Shown here one piece after another: positions 1-8,758 of a stretch of DNA of 64,000 nucleotides. The notes under the pieces were generated by a model. That model made no database searches and was not told where the DNA came from. It saw only the letters and a list, made by a program, of their open reading frames with translations. The first letter of the stretch is position 1, and each line of letters begins with the position of its first letter. The stretch comes from Trichomonas vaginalis G3 (taxonomy: Eukaryota; Parabasalia; Trichomonadida; Trichomonadidae): the NCBI RefSeq assembly GCF_026262505.1, contig NC_067206.1:35789896-35853895 (forward strand), read 5' to 3'. A program made the translations under genes and the position numbers.

Positions 1-443
1 TAACATACGTATGGAACAGATTTCATCTCAATCGTTTTGTCAACACTTTTCAAAGGTAGTTGCATATGGTATGCTCCCAGAAGCAATTGAACTCTATGAC
101 TCATTCGTGTTATCTTAAACTCCTTCGCATAACTGAACTTCAATGTTCCCTCAGAAGAGAGTTTGACATCTATGTTGCCAATAGTTTCTTCATTTATGAG
201 AGTACCTATGACTCCAGCAATTTTATCTATTCTGTACTCTGCTCTGTTAGGAAATGTTATAAAACTTCTTTTGTCATCTATTTCAATCTCTATGAAATCT
301 GTTTCATCTGTTATGACAAAAGTTGCGATAGTATTGAAGTCAACAACTCTGAAAGCAAGCGCTTCATTCTGAAGACCTAAGTTTGTTTGTAGCTTTACTG
401 TCCCGTATTCGTTTGGGTCTGTACTTTGCAAATAGAACAACAT
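1..443 (-). CDS. Unrecognised Maverick gene, 5' part only (runs off the window)
   Basis: An open frame on the minus strand begins with ATG at 443 and stays open to the window edge (about 147 codons). I do not recognise the protein. It is mixed alpha/beta-like, without membrane segments. Its start codon lies only 17 bp from the divergent fibre gene. In arm B the penton candidate sits in the same place relative to the fibre gene, so by position this could be a minor capsid protein; that is inference only. Confidence 0.55.
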   Translation of the reverse strand, partial: MLFYLQSTDPNEYGTVKLQTNLGLQNEALAFRVVDFNTIATFVITDETDFIEIEIDDKRSFITFPNRAEYRIDKIAGVIGTLINEETIGNIDVKLSSEGTLKFSYAKEFKITRMSHRVQLLLGAYHMQLPLKSVDKTIEMKSVPYVC

Positions 444-460
444 TTTATTCTCATTAAAAT
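444..460. promoter_or_regulatory. 17-bp divergent promoter spacer
   Basis: The whole gap between two divergent ATG codons is an AT-only-like block with inverted ATTTTA and TAAAAT. The same arrangement recurs at 32247, 38097 and 53826. Overlapping start sites for both genes are inferred. Confidence 0.5.
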
Positions 461-3400
461 ATGACTATTGCTGCATATGCGTATGAAACAAATGAAGCAA
501 GAAGAGCACATGAACTAGTAAACGAAAACTCAACTTTAACCATTGAAGGCAATGATTTAGTCATTGACGATGGAAAGACTAAAAAAGTCATTGATTTCGA
601 TACTTTTAACACTTATGACCCATTCATTACAATAAGTAAAGTTCCTATCATAAATGATGGAACGGTGCAATATATAAATTCTACAGTAGATGCCTCATTA
701 GTGAAAGTACTGAATGTTCTCATTGAATTGTTAAAGAGCTTTCGATTTGACGACAACATTAAATGCCTAAAGAATTTAGTCATGAATGAGAAACAAATTC
801 TCGGCGTTGCTGGTAGCAGTAATGATGTACACCTTATGACATTAGAATATTATAACGAACATAAAGATGAACTGAAAGGAGAGAAGGGTGACACCGGACC
901 TCAAGGACCACAAGGAATTCAAGGAATTCAAGGAATACAAGGACCTCAAGGAATTCAAGGACCTCAAGGCGAGAACGGTTTGGATGGTGTAGATGGAAAG
1001 GATGGAAAAACTGCTAAATCATGGATATGGGACCTTATAAATACTGGTTTAACAGCTGCTTCATATGGAGTTCTTCAATACCAAATCGGAAAGATATGGG
1101 CAGTACTTGGTGAACAAGTTTTAGATGACGTTAAAAATGCTTTGAACTTCATTTCAAATGGTTCGGATACTATTAAAACTTTATCTGGTTGGATGCAAGA
1201 AACAAGGAGTCAAATAGATACTGTAAGACGTATAGCAAACAATGCACGTACGGGATTGGATACTTTACGAGAAGCACAAAGTACACTAAAGGAAGCAAAT
1301 GATATTCTTGGCTCAGTATCAGACATGCATGAAGATTGGCTTAAAGGTATTGAAAATCTTTAAAAAATCACAGTCAGTCTATTGCTGACTACAAGAAAAG
1401 TATAGATTTTTTACATAGTGCTATGGACGTACATGATGGAAGCATAAGGAACTTACTTAATGCTAACAATAACTTACCAGGAACTATTAAAGCATTTATA
1501 AAGTCCTTTGTAAAACCTGGTGCTCTAACATTTAGGTCTTTGAGAGCAAGAGCATTGAAGTCAAGAGATGCAAAAACTCCAACAGAACCTACAGAAGGAA
1601 CTGAAACAACAGAAACTCCAGAAGAACCACCAAAACCAACAGCTAATGAAATATTGTTCGAATATTTTCCAAGGTACTCTGTTCTCATTGCATACATTCA
1701 AGAAATACTTAAGAAAGCAGACTTGACTTTAGGAGATGATGAAAGTTCTGTATATCTTTCGTTCCAGTTTCAAATAGCAGAACTTTTGAGACAGATATGC
1801 TTAATGTATGACAACATCTCTGATTTCACAAGATATGATGACGACCATGACCCCGAACACGGTGAAGAAGAAGTTTTACAAACATCCATTAAGACAGGAA
1901 AGGTTTTAACTCAAAGTCTCATTATTGACACCAAAGATGGCGAAGTGGACGTTCTTCAAGAGCTGAAGAAAAATACTTCTTCGGGAGGTGGTGGTAGGCA
2001 TGAACTTGAAATAAATGAGATAGAAGAGAAATTAGCCGAAAAAGCAGATAAAGAACATAAACACAATATCTCCGATATAAATGAACTTCAAGCTACATTA
2101 AATAGTAAAGCGGACAAAAATGAACTTGACGCAATGAAGAAAGTTTTGAAATCTCATAAACACAATATCTCCGATATAAATGAACTTCAAGCTACATTAA
2201 ATAGTAAAGCGGACAAGAACCATGTTCATTATATAACTTCAGATGAACAGATTATAACGGACTACCATGGATATTTAACACGAAGTGAAGAAGTGAAGAC
2301 GAAAAATGTTAATGAAAGAAGATATAAATTCATTCGTGCTAAAGGTTATGACATACACTGTACTGTACAGTATGACACAGGTATAGCACCACAATCATTT
2401 GGTTATAACGCTGAAATTTATGCCTCTACTTTCAATGTTAACGGTGTATTAGTTGAACCAAGATTTACTTTGAGAGTTAAGTCAAAAATAACGTTTGAAG
2501 ATGCTATTAAAAGTAAAGCTGACAAAGATGAACTTGAAGCAACGAACAAAGTTTTGAGATCTCATAAACACAATATCTCCGATATAAATGAACTTCAAAC
2601 TTCTTTAGACAGTAAAGCCGACAAGAACCATACACATAAATCCTTCACTACTGTTAGAGCAGACGACATAATATTGAACTTTGACCTTGGTTCAAGTGCA
2701 CCTTTAGAGAATCCAAGTACAAGCGTAAAAGATACTCTTAACAATTTAGATAAGAGTTACAGGAACATTGAAGGTCATGCCAGAAACTTTGAAGCACATG
2801 AACTACCAGCAATGTTAGATAAGAAAGCAGACAAAACTTATGTGGATGCAGAACTAACAAAGAAATTTTCGAAACCAGATACAATGACATTTACAACAGA
2901 AATTATAAATGGTGAACCAGCAACTCCATTTGAATTTGTTAGAGGTCTTCAACCAGATACTTTTGAATTTTTCTTGGATAATTCTATTGAACTAACATTA
3001 CATTATAAAAGTGGAACAAATGCAACATTTCATCCGGGAGATACATTCCAAATGGTATTTAATGACATAAGTTCTTTAGAATATGTTTATAGAGTTATGA
3101 GCATATATGATTTAATATATCCTATAGGAGCTGTTTATACGTCTATGAATCCAATAAATCCAAACACTTTATTTGGTGGTAGATGGTATGAAATAGTTGA
3201 CAGTTTTCCATTCTACACTAATACGCAGTCAATGAAGATGGGAGGTTCAAAGAAAATAGGTATTGAAAACCTTCCTTCACATATGCATAGGTTCAGTGAA
3301 GAACATCTGTGGAAGGAAACCATTCACATTCAATTAACAAAAAAAGAGGTTATATAAATCTTGCAGCGGGTTCGAATAGACAGGGAATGAACAGATATGA

Positions 3401-3575
3401 TATCTCAGATGACCCCAAAGATGTTAGCACGGGTATTTTCTGTGGAACTGCAGGAAATCATACACATGTTGTAGCTGGTATTACAGACCAGCAGGTAATG
3501 GAAAAGATTATATCTCCTTATATAACAATGCACGCTTGGATACGAGATTGGTTTAAAATCTTTAACTTTACATAA
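461..3575 (+). pseudogene. Phage-like fibre gene region: collagen-like plus tail-collar-like parts
   Basis: The 5' part encodes about 14 Gly-X-Y triplets (GPQGIQGIQG-type, near residue 140-185) followed by an alpha-helical stretch. The 3' part has repeated units containing SHKHNISDINELQ and SKADKN, and ends in a domain starting YPIGAVYTSMN with FGGRW and LPSHMH. That C-terminal pattern is typical of bacteriophage tail-fibre/baseplate (gp10 C-terminal, collar) proteins. Likely role: trimeric surface fibre of the virion. The integrase gene starts immediately after it. The region is not whole. It could be two genes rather than one. Confidence 0.7.
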
Positions 3576-4659
3576 ATGAGCTTGAAAGAAGTTATCGAAC
3601 AACATCCATGGAGGTCATTTAAGAAGTTCAATGAAGCTGCAAAGAGTTGGGATTTACTAACAGAGCTGAAGTTAAAGGTTCTTTGACAAAAATGTTGTAC
3701 ATCAAACAAAAATAAACCCTTACGACTACTTTTTACCAATTTACTCCAACACTCCCGACGCATACCAATTTGACACTCTCATTCAAAGCAGAAAAGGAGG
3801 ACATAAACCATTCCTCATCTTCATTAATGTTAACACTCGCAAAGCTTTTGCGTATATAATGAAAAATAAAGGAACTCGTGAAGTGTTAAGAGTTTTACAA
3901 AAGTTTGTAGCAGAACATAGCCCAAGTACTTTAACATCAGACCAAGACGGTGCTTACCTCAGTAATGAAATCACAGATTTTCTCATTAAGCATAACATAA
4001 CTCACTACACTACTGAAGACCATAACCATAACATACTCGGCATCATAAACCGCTTCATAAGAACACTCAGAGATTTAAACCAAGAGCGAGACTTTACCGA
4101 AGAAACAATGAAACACTTTCTCGAAGTATATAATTCCTCAACACATTCTACAACAGGACATACACCAAATTCAATGACACAACAACAAGAAGAAAAGTAT
4201 ATACAAAAGAAACGAAGCCAAACACAAAATATCAGAAATTCAACACAATTTACCCTCATTCCTGGTACAAAAGTTCGTGTAGTTCTTGACGACAAACCGT
4301 TGACAAAGAAACGTTTAAGGTTAAGTAGAAACTATTATATCGTAGACTCTACGCAAGGTAATGGATATCTTATAAAAGCTGCTGACGACTCTATTGCGTT
4401 TTACCCTCGTCATAAATTAGTCGAAAGTAGTAATGGCAAACTTGCTGAAACCATTGACGAAGCAAAGCGAGGAGTGGTTATTGAAATACTTGGCTATAAC
4501 ATAAACGATGACACTTATAAAGTAAGATATGAAGGAGGTGTTGAAGATGTTATACCATCTAAGAACTTGAGAGAGTCGAAGCCAACACATCTGGGACCAT
4601 TAGAGCGGGAGTACTGGAAAGACAAAAACATGCCAGAAAGAATAAGAAAATTCTTCTAA
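3576..4659 (+). pseudogene. Maverick rve-type integrase (part A copy)
   Basis: Retroviral-type DDE integrase of the Maverick family, which would join element ends to host DNA. Visible signs are the core block LTSDQDGAYLS, the block HNILGIINRFIRTLRD, and a C-terminal chromo/SH3-like stretch (TYKVRYEGGVEDVIPSKNL). The gene starts directly at the stop codon of the upstream fibre gene (ATAAATG arrangement), so the two are tightly packed. It differs clearly from the arm B integrases. Not whole. Confidence 0.8.
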
Positions 4660-4745
4660 ACTTTTTCGTTGGATGTAAATCAGACATGAATGAGAACAGT
4701 CATGTATTATTAATGGTACCATTTATTTTTGTCATAAATTTACAC

Positions 4746-4809
4746 CAAAAATATATTTTAGGTGAAGAGGTGAGATCTCACCTGTTTTTCTCACCTGTTT
4801 TTTTCACCC
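4746..4809. repeat. AGATCT-centred palindrome, word GGTGAG
   Basis: Inverted GGTGAG/CTCACC words around AGATCT, in reverse orientation relative to the next copies, with a TATTTT-rich end. It lies just before the 312-aa gene. Confidence 0.75.
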
Positions 4810-4839
4810 TCATGAATTTTCATGAATTTCCTTAAGACA

Positions 4840-4893
4840 GAAAAAATAAAGTTAGTTTTATTTTATTTATTTTTTTTATTTTGTATAAAAGAT
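4840..4893 (+). promoter_or_regulatory. AATAAAGTTAGTTTT promoter box
   Basis: The string AATAAAGTTAGTTTT is followed by a T-rich run and TTTTGTATAAAAG just before the ATG. Nearly the same block precedes the genes at 6319, 7019 and 47793, so it is probably the element's own promoter. Confidence 0.6.
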
Positions 4894-5832
4894 ATGATTT
4901 CAACAATCGGCACAACAACAATTCAAACTACAGCACCAAACTCGTTAGTCATGAATCCTACGTCAATGTTAGTAGAAATGAAAAGCTTTATTCCTTCTTC
5001 ATATACTTTCGAAACAAAAATCCAGAAGATAAAGCAAGAACTTTTAACAAGTAATTTAGACTGTAGTGCGAAAGATGAAACAAATGAACAGTATCTTTAT
5101 GAAATGGAGGACATTATTGACCATTTACCCAAATTGCCTGAAATTCAGCAACAAAAACTAACCATTCCCGAATTTGACGAAATTGAAGTCAAAGCAACTG
5201 ACTCGGTAGAAATAAAGAAGTTCATACGTAAAGTAAATTATGAATTCCTTGGTTTTCATTGCAACCATAAAGTTATGGACAAAGATTGCGACATGGTTAT
5301 AAAAAATATTTCTGACATATATAAATCTGAAGAATTTAAGACCTACGACAACTTTGTTTCATTAGTTGCTGAATGTGTTTGGGAAATAAGAGATAAAGAT
5401 AGAAGAGGCAAAGTATGGAATGAACAACTAAGACCCGCTATGTTTGAGATGAAGAGAGCAATTGACGCCTTAGTTGTTTTAGCAGGTAAGGTTTCAGAAT
5501 ATAACGCAAAAATGAACCCGCAATGTTCTAAATGTAAAGCAGCAATGAGGAAATATAACTACTCAGTCAAAGAGATAGAAAGAATGAGAAACGACTATGC
5601 AGACTTAAAGAAAGAAGCAGAAAAGTCAGCAGAAGATAAAATGGACATGTTGACATTTCTTAATAAAAATTATCCAACAGCAGAAGATTTCCTTCTGTCT
5701 GACGTCAAGAAGAAATATAAAGAGACTTTCGGCATTGTTAAAACATTCGATGTACTAAAAGAAGAAATAGAAGCTACGAAATTGTTTAGAGTCTCAAATA
5801 TACATCGTACAATTCATGTAAAACGCTTGTGA
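4894..5832 (+). CDS. 312-aa coiled-coil protein with Cys/His clusters, function unknown
   Basis: I do not recognise a family. The start at 4894 is chosen because the region upstream is the shared AT-rich promoter block and because the near-identical gene at 47793 begins at the equivalent point. The protein has a run of charged helices, a Cys-x2-Cys (CSKCKAAM) in its second half and an HCNHK...DKDCD cluster, so zinc binding is possible. A near-identical 304-aa copy lies in Mav-R although the flanking genes differ, which points to recent transfer of this cassette. Both copies sit between AGATCT-centred palindromes. Confidence 0.75.
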   Translation: MISTIGTTTIQTTAPNSLVMNPTSMLVEMKSFIPSSYTFETKIQKIKQELLTSNLDCSAKDETNEQYLYEMEDIIDHLPKLPEIQQQKLTIPEFDEIEVKATDSVEIKKFIRKVNYEFLGFHCNHKVMDKDCDMVIKNISDIYKSEEFKTYDNFVSLVAECVWEIRDKDRRGKVWNEQLRPAMFEMKRAIDALVVLAGKVSEYNAKMNPQCSKCKAAMRKYNYSVKEIERMRNDYADLKKEAEKSAEDKMDMLTFLNKNYPTAEDFLLSDVKKKYKETFGIVKTFDVLKEEIEATKLFRVSNIHRTIHVKRL

Positions 5833-5899
5833 AAAAAGAGGTGAGAAAAGAGGTGAGAAAACGGGTGAGATGTCACCTCTTCACCTAAACATTATTTTT
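5829..5899. repeat. AGATCT-type palindrome, word GGTGAG
   Basis: Three direct GGTGAG-like words face two CACCT words and are followed by TAAACATTATTTTT. It follows the stop codon of the 312-aa gene directly. The centre here is AGATGT. Confidence 0.75.
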
Positions 5900-6014
5900 A
5901 TTGAATTCAGCAACAAAATTCTGAGTAAAATAATTTTTAGGGCATGTGTCAAACCGTTGAGTTTTCACAAAATTTAAAAAATAACGTTTACCATGTAAAA
6001 CGCTTATAAAAAAA

Positions 6015-6077
6015 ACAGGTGAGAAAAGAGGTGAGAAAACAGGTGAGATCTCACCTCTTCACCTAAACATTATTTTT
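6015..6077. repeat. AGATCT-centred palindrome, word GGTGAG
   Basis: Three direct GGTGAG words, AGATCT centre, CACCTCTTCACCT, then TAAACATTATTTTTG. Confidence 0.8.
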
Positions 6078-6094
6078 GTCTGATTTACGCTCAT

Positions 6095-6164
6095 TACGAA
6101 GAAGTCTTGACAAAACATTTACGAAGAAGTCTTGACAAAACATTTACGAAGAAGTCTTGACAAA
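6095..6164. repeat. Tandem 25-bp repeat (ACGAAGAAGTCTTGACAAAA type)
   Basis: Three tandem copies of a 25-bp unit. The same unit is present near both ends of Mav-R (35490-35605 and 59045-59932), so it marks related element DNA and may be a replication or packaging signal. Confidence 0.8.
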
Positions 6165-6169
6165 TTCAA

Positions 6170-6220
6170 GAGGGTAGAAAAGAGGTTAGATCTCACATTC
6201 TACCCTAAACATTATTTTTG
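6170..6220. repeat. AGATCT-centred palindrome, word GGTAG/GGTTAG
   Basis: The words here are GGTAG and GGTTAG with matching CTACC, around AGATCT and followed by TAAACATTATTTTTG. It is a third word class, shared with 35516. Confidence 0.7.
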
Positions 6221-6262
6221 CTGAATTCAGCAACAATTTTCATGAATTTTCCCGAAATAAAA

Positions 6263-6318
6263 AAATAAAGTTAGTTTTTTATAAAATATTTTTTTTTATT
6301 TTGTATGTAAGAACAAAA
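6263..6318 (+). promoter_or_regulatory. AATAAAGTTAGTTTT promoter box
   Basis: AATAAAGTTAGTTTT followed by T-rich DNA and TTTTGTATGTAAGA up to the ATG; same block as at 4840, 6964 and 47740. Confidence 0.6.
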
Positions 6319-6930
6319 ATGTCAAACATTGAGTTTGAAACAGTTAGAAAGATAGACAATGACACCAAAGTGGTTAGAATAGGTGATTTAAACGTAAGAT
6401 ACTCAAAGAAATACAACAAATATTCTTTGTCAGACATTTTATCTCCATCTGGAAAGCAAACAAACCACTGGGTTATAAATGCTTCTACTCAGAAAATTTT
6501 GACAAGAAATCCTGAGCTTATGATATCGGTAAGATTCTATGGAAAAAGAGCATATCTTATAGACAAAAGTCTTATACCAATAGTTTTGTTATGGATTGAC
6601 CCAGTTGTTGGATATAACTTCATAACTTATGGTTCATTCGATACGGAACGTTGCAGTGAAGGCTTACTTTATATCGTTCAGAAACCGAAGGACTTCAATA
6701 CAAAAAGATATAAGATAGGAAGAACATATAATATAACTCAAAGATATGACAGTACAGTCAATAGAGTCAAGGTTGTGTTTGTTAATGATATGAGAGCTGC
6801 AGAAACAGAACTACTTGAAAAGTTTGAGAAAATGTATGGTGCTCCCACGAAAGGTAAGGAAACGTTTGAAGTAGATGAGATAGATAAAGCTATAAAATTA
6901 TTTGACGAAGTTGCTGAAAAATACATGTAA
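6319..6930 (+). CDS. KilA-N plus T5orf172 (GIY-YIG-like) protein
   Basis: 203 aa, appears whole. The first half (about residues 15-105) resembles KilA-N, a DNA-binding domain common in large DNA viruses and phages (note NHWVINASTQ and a strand-rich core). The second half has the T5orf172/MUG113 pattern of the GIY-YIG nuclease fold: GLLYIVQK, YKIGRT, and a later AAETELLEKF with the conserved Glu. Likely role: DNA binding and possibly nicking, perhaps gene regulation. The ATG at 6319 is preferred because the upstream frame lies in the promoter block. It is followed by a similarly controlled KilA-type gene. Confidence 0.75.
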   Translation: MSNIEFETVRKIDNDTKVVRIGDLNVRYSKKYNKYSLSDILSPSGKQTNHWVINASTQKILTRNPELMISVRFYGKRAYLIDKSLIPIVLLWIDPVVGYNFITYGSFDTERCSEGLLYIVQKPKDFNTKRYKIGRTYNITQRYDSTVNRVKVVFVNDMRAAETELLEKFEKMYGAPTKGKETFEVDEIDKAIKLFDEVAEKYM

Positions 6931-6963
6931 AGCGTTTATTTTTGGTCTTTTGTGAAAGTCAGA

Positions 6964-7018
6964 AAATAAAGTTAGTTTTATTTTTATTTATTTTTTTATT
7001 TTGTATGTAAAGACAGAT
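6964..7018 (+). promoter_or_regulatory. AATAAAGTTAGTTTT promoter box
   Basis: Same promoter block as upstream of 6319, ending TTTTGTATGTAAAGACAG before the ATG. Confidence 0.6.
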
Positions 7019-7912
7019 ATGTCAACAACAGAGAACACAACAACAGTTATAGTCCATGAAGCTATAAATGAAGAATATGAGTACATACAGTTTAACAAAC
7101 AACTCCGTCTCATTCGTTCGGTCAAAGACGATATGTACCAAATGCAAAGTATTTTGACAGCATGTTTTGCTCCAGATACTAAGAAACCACAAGACTGGTT
7201 TAGGAACCAAAGCACTATTGAACTATTAAATGAAGCTGAAAATTCGACTACGGATTTTCTCGTAGTCGCAAAAACTCGAGTAAGTAAAAAACCGCAGTCG
7301 CCTAAAACTCATGAAAACAGTGAAGAACAGCGAGTAGGGAAAAAACCCTGGTCGCCAAAACTCTATGAAAATCGTGAAAAATTGCCAAACGGTTTGAGAG
7401 GATATTATGTACATAGACTTCTTGTAAATGCTGTTGCAATGTGGGCTTCGCCTCGTTATGCTTGGAATATTTACAGACTTCTTGACGAAATTCATAGACA
7501 AGAACGTGAAGAGCTAGAGAACAAGCTTGAAGCAAAAGACAAAAGCATTCAGAAAAGAATACCACGTTCGGTACCAAAAGGAAAGGAAAAGAACTATAAG
7601 TATATGATTTATACTGAAGAGATGGAGAAAGAAGAAGATAGAGATATGGTTATGTTGCATTTAGTCAGAAGAAACAACAAAAGCTTTTATGACTTAGCTA
7701 AAATATATAAATCTGACAGAAACTGGTTCTATCGTGAAAACTTACCGATTTCAATGACACCGAATGAGCAAATAAAGGAAATTGTCAAAAATACTCTTCC
7801 TCAAACACACTATGATATGAAAGGTTGTACAATACTTACCTTCAAAGAAGACTTACCGCTACTGAAGGAAAAGATAACAGAATATTTCGACAACTTCAAA
7901 GAGGAAGAATAA
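7019..7912 (+). CDS. KilA-N C-terminal/DUF3627-like viral regulator
   Basis: 297 aa, appears whole. The segment GYYVHRLLVNAVAMWASP resembles the end of KilA-N domains. It is followed by a charged helix and a C-terminal region of the kind seen in KilA-N proteins of large DNA viruses (DUF3627-like). A DNA-binding regulator is likely; the N-terminal third is unrecognised. A Lys/Trp/Pro-rich repeat (KKPQSPKTHEN and KKPWSPKLYEN) at about residues 83-118 recurs as DNA at 48969-49040 in Mav-R outside any gene. The ATG at 7019 is chosen for the same reason as the gene before it. Confidence 0.6.
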   Translation: MSTTENTTTVIVHEAINEEYEYIQFNKQLRLIRSVKDDMYQMQSILTACFAPDTKKPQDWFRNQSTIELLNEAENSTTDFLVVAKTRVSKKPQSPKTHENSEEQRVGKKPWSPKLYENREKLPNGLRGYYVHRLLVNAVAMWASPRYAWNIYRLLDEIHRQEREELENKLEAKDKSIQKRIPRSVPKGKEKNYKYMIYTEEMEKEEDRDMVMLHLVRRNNKSFYDLAKIYKSDRNWFYRENLPISMTPNEQIKEIVKNTLPQTHYDMKGCTILTFKEDLPLLKEKITEYFDNFKEEE

Positions 7913-7966
7913 AAAAATCTAAGCTAATTTTATTTTTTTATAAAATTTTATCTCATATGAAAGAAC
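7913..7966 (+). promoter_or_regulatory. AAATCTAAGCTAATTTT promoter box
   Basis: AAATCTAAGCTAATTTT plus a T-rich run lies between a stop and the next ATG; the same box precedes the polymerase gene at 8759. Confidence 0.5.
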
Positions 7967-8182
7967 ATGAATTTAGAATATTCGGAACTCATGACAGAAG
8001 AAGAGAACGAACAACATGTAAAAGATTATGCAAAATTTCTGAAGACATACAAAGCATTTAAACAATATCTAAATGCTTCTAAAGATTATGCAAAATTTCT
8101 GAAGGTATATAAAGCTTATGAAAAAGCGTATGAAAAGTTTATACATTGGGGAATTGTTGTAAAATATCGATATGAAGACTAA
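7967..8182 (+). CDS. Small 71-aa protein with internal repeat
   Basis: Unrecognised. It contains a repeated motif of the form KDYAKFLKxYKA (about residues 19-30 and 39-50), suggesting two similar helices, and is rich in Lys and Tyr. It has its own upstream box and ends convergently at the gene on the other strand. Confidence 0.5.
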   Translation: MNLEYSELMTEEENEQHVKDYAKFLKTYKAFKQYLNASKDYAKFLKVYKAYEKAYEKFIHWGIVVKYRYED

Positions 8183-8200
8183 CCAAAAATATATTTTTGC

Positions 8201-8673
8201 TTAAATGACGTCAGGGTCAATTTCTTCAACCATTTCACTTCCTTCGTCAATGTCAATAGAAGCTTCTTCAACCTTTGGTAGAATTTCTGTATAACATCTT
8301 TGTTCGTTATTGTCTTCAGAGATGAAGGATAATATTTCACATTTGTTTCACCCTTCTTATATTCTTTCTGTTCGGAAAGATTCATAGCAATACTGAAGAA
8401 GTCAATGTTAGAGTTCTTTATGACAGTATAATGAGTATCTTTGACATTCACGAAGAAACTCTTTTGTTTCAAAACTACTGCTAACTCTTGTGAAGTATAA
8501 CGTTTGCGGTCAATGACGATAGCTAATGGTCTGACATACTGACCAAACTTAGATTCTTTCACAAACTTCTTGTTAAAGATAACATTAACATTTGAAGCAT
8601 TATTGAACTCATTCTTGATGGCAGTAGCGAGAGCATTGTATGAAAAGAACTTGCAATCTTGCATGTGTTTCAT
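8201..8673 (-). pseudogene. Unrecognised ~155-codon Maverick gene
   Basis: Minus-strand gene with start MKHMQDCKFF. It has a basic middle and an acidic tail typical of small virus proteins, but I cannot name a family. It is divergent from the polymerase gene (85-bp gap). Not whole. Confidence 0.5.
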
Positions 8674-8708
8674 TAATAAAAATTAAAATTTTTGAAAAAC
8701 TAAGCCTT

Positions 8709-8758
8709 AAAAAATCTAAGCTAATTTTTTCTAAAAATTTTTTTATTTCCTACTAAAG
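8709..8758 (+). promoter_or_regulatory. AAATCTAAGCTAATTTT promoter box
   Basis: Second copy of the box seen at 7913, followed by T-rich DNA and the ATG of the polymerase gene. Confidence 0.5.

Noticed and set aside
60-380. Plus-strand open frames of 106 and 69 codons
   Set aside because: They lie antisense to a longer open frame (443 down to 1) with a better start and the element's typical divergent spacer.
4822-4893. Apparent hydrophobic signal peptide at the start of the 312-aa gene (KLVLFYLFFLF)
   Set aside because: This stretch is translation of the shared T-rich promoter block, and the sister gene starts after it.
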